Assembly (NCBI GenBank): GCA_020051015.1
Contig: JAGVJQ010000025.1
Coordinates: 1-40,979 of the forward strand
Direction of reading: 5' to 3'
Source: Gammaproteobacteria bacterium
GTDB lineage: Bacteria; Pseudomonadota; Gammaproteobacteria; UBA1113
Length of the DNA stretch: 40,979 nucleotides
A program made the translations under genes and the position numbers. The number at the start of each line of letters is the position of its first letter. Within the stretch, counting starts at the first letter, position 1. Under the pieces are notes generated by a model. That model had not been told where the DNA came from. It saw only the letters and a list, made by a program, of their open reading frames with translations, and searched no databases. This document shows positions 40,123-40,979 of this stretch, in pieces.

Positions 40123-40932
40123 ATGTTTAAATCATCCCAGTCTTTAAATTCAACGGCATCTGCTAAAAATGCTAATAGTAGCAATGAGAAGCGGGCGCGT
40201 GATGAAGATGTTTCGGCTGAAGAAATGAGAAAATTAAGAAGAATAAAAGATCGAGAAAGTAGACAAAAGAAGAAAGAAGAGCGAATAAACCTCATACTGA
40301 ATCATAACGCGGTAATGGAAAAAAATAATGAATTAGTTAAAGGAAATAATAAATTAGCTAAAGAGAATGCGGAGTTAAAGAATGATAACGTAATGTTGAT
40401 AATGGAAAATTTACAACAAAAAGAGAGAATAAAAAAACTAGAAGCTGATCTAAATAGTGCAATAAAAGGATTGTACACCTTAAACCCATTAGGGGATGAG
40501 GACTCGTCACGAACAATTCATCAAACAAACACGGGTATCCAAAGTAAGTATTGGAGTGAAAATCCTTTAGCTGAAGAATTAGCGGTTTTTTCTGAACAAA
40601 CTATTAAGAAATCAATGTTTGTTACACCTTCCAAAGAAGATGATATTAAGAGATCAACTACGAAAAATAAATTTTCATCAAATCATGCTACTGCTATAGC
40701 ATCAAAGTTAAGCATTAAAAATGATGATAGTAGCAATTACTCCACACGCAAAGTAGCGTGTGAGGTGGCAAGTGATAATGATTTAAAATGGTGGGAGTTG
40801 CAAGATAAACAACAAGATTTTGTTTCTCCTCAAGCTAGTAATGCCGTTATTTTTCGGCAACCTACACCAATATACTTAGATGACACCGAAGAATTAATAG
40901 AGGCGTTACATAAGGCGAAAGCTAGTTACTAG
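40123..40932 (+). CDS. bZIP-like protein (basic region plus leucine zipper)
   Basis: A 269-residue protein with no signal peptide. Residues 1-34 are polar with a basic KRAR; 35-54 form a basic region (RKLRRIKDRESRQKKKEER); 57-110 form a long coiled coil with Leu at 57, 71, 78, 85, 92 and 106 (Val64 and Gln99 fill the gaps) and Asn at the preceding a-positions 68, 75, 82, 89 and 96. Aligned without gaps on GCN4, the S-R-x-K-K core and Arg47 (GCN4 Arg243) are in exact register ten residues before the first Leu, but the invariant Asn is Arg39 and the Ala-Ala pair is Lys-Asp. The remaining 160 residues are polar, probably disordered, ending DDTEELIEALHKAKASY. The basic stretches could act as a nuclear localisation signal. 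A bacterial coiled coil without DNA binding is the alternative. Confidence 0.72.
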   Translation: MFKSSQSLNSTASAKNANSSNEKRARDEDVSAEEMRKLRRIKDRESRQKKKEERINLILNHNAVMEKNNELVKGNNKLAKENAELKNDNVMLIMENLQQKERIKKLEADLNSAIKGLYTLNPLGDEDSSRTIHQTNTGIQSKYWSENPLAEELAVFSEQTIKKSMFVTPSKEDDIKRSTTKNKFSSNHATAIASKLSIKNDDSSNYSTRKVACEVASDNDLKWWELQDKQQDFVSPQASNAVIFRQPTPIYLDDTEELIEALHKAKASY

Positions 40933-40979
40933 TTGTAAACAATCGCTATTTCGCTAAAAAACAATCGGCCGTATGGTCG

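Overview
The window is AT-rich bacterial DNA with standard Shine-Dalgarno starts. Gene content is gammaproteobacterial: RsmA next to SurA, LepB, RhlE, periplasmic Cu/Zn superoxide dismutase, and a ThiXYZ-type importer under a TPP riboswitch. Several genes suggest a host-associated organism: SodC, a host-attachment-family protein, a cytosolic class-3 lipase, an SPFH protein resembling plant HIR proteins, and a bZIP-like protein. The Legionellales (Legionella, Coxiella and the intranuclear Berkiella) would fit, but that placement is inference. There are no rRNA or tRNA genes and no CRISPR array. I see nothing firm in bases 1-211.

Layout. 0.2-2.5 kb (minus): surA then rsmA, separated by a perfect 40-bp inverted repeat. 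2.7-6.3 kb (plus): sodC, an overlapping aldo/keto reductase, an SPFH protein with a strong terminator, and a second aldo/keto reductase. 6.5-10.3 kb: lepB, a MazEF/PemIK-type toxin-antitoxin pair, a DUF457 membrane protein, and corA with a small membrane protein. 10.4-18.6 kb: an accessory stretch with a frameshifted alpha/beta hydrolase, a methyltransferase, a cysteine hydrolase, a flavin monooxygenase, rhlE, a MarR regulator, an LD-carboxypeptidase-family protein and a 2-oxoglutarate/Fe(II)-type oxygenase. 18.7-21.9 kb (minus): a periplasmic binding protein followed by a histidine kinase with two receiver domains.

22.3-30.1 kb (plus) is a compact six-gene biosynthetic operon that I cannot match to a known product. 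It has two acyl-CoA dehydrogenase-like proteins that look like complementary halves of one heteromeric enzyme, an NRPS module (adenylation-carrier-thioesterase), an ATP-grasp ligase, an EamA exporter and a proline-dehydrogenase-like enzyme. A plausible reading is that an amino acid is loaded on the carrier, oxidised there by the flavoenzyme, released, joined to another amino acid by the ATP-grasp enzyme, and exported. The divergent sensor pair could control it.

30.3-35.5 kb: a lysine-rich microprotein, a cupin, a DUF2975/XRE/lipocalin-like operon, a large MscS-family channel and a host-attachment-family protein. 35.6-39.9 kb (minus): a lipase, then the riboswitch-controlled thiZ-thiX-thiY operon, which carries three palindromic insertions. 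One lies inside the ThiY signal peptide and one inside the ThiZ ATPase domain, both in frame. 40.1-40.9 kb: the bZIP-like protein.

Small palindromic elements of at least six families are scattered through the window. Several have changed the ends or interiors of genes.
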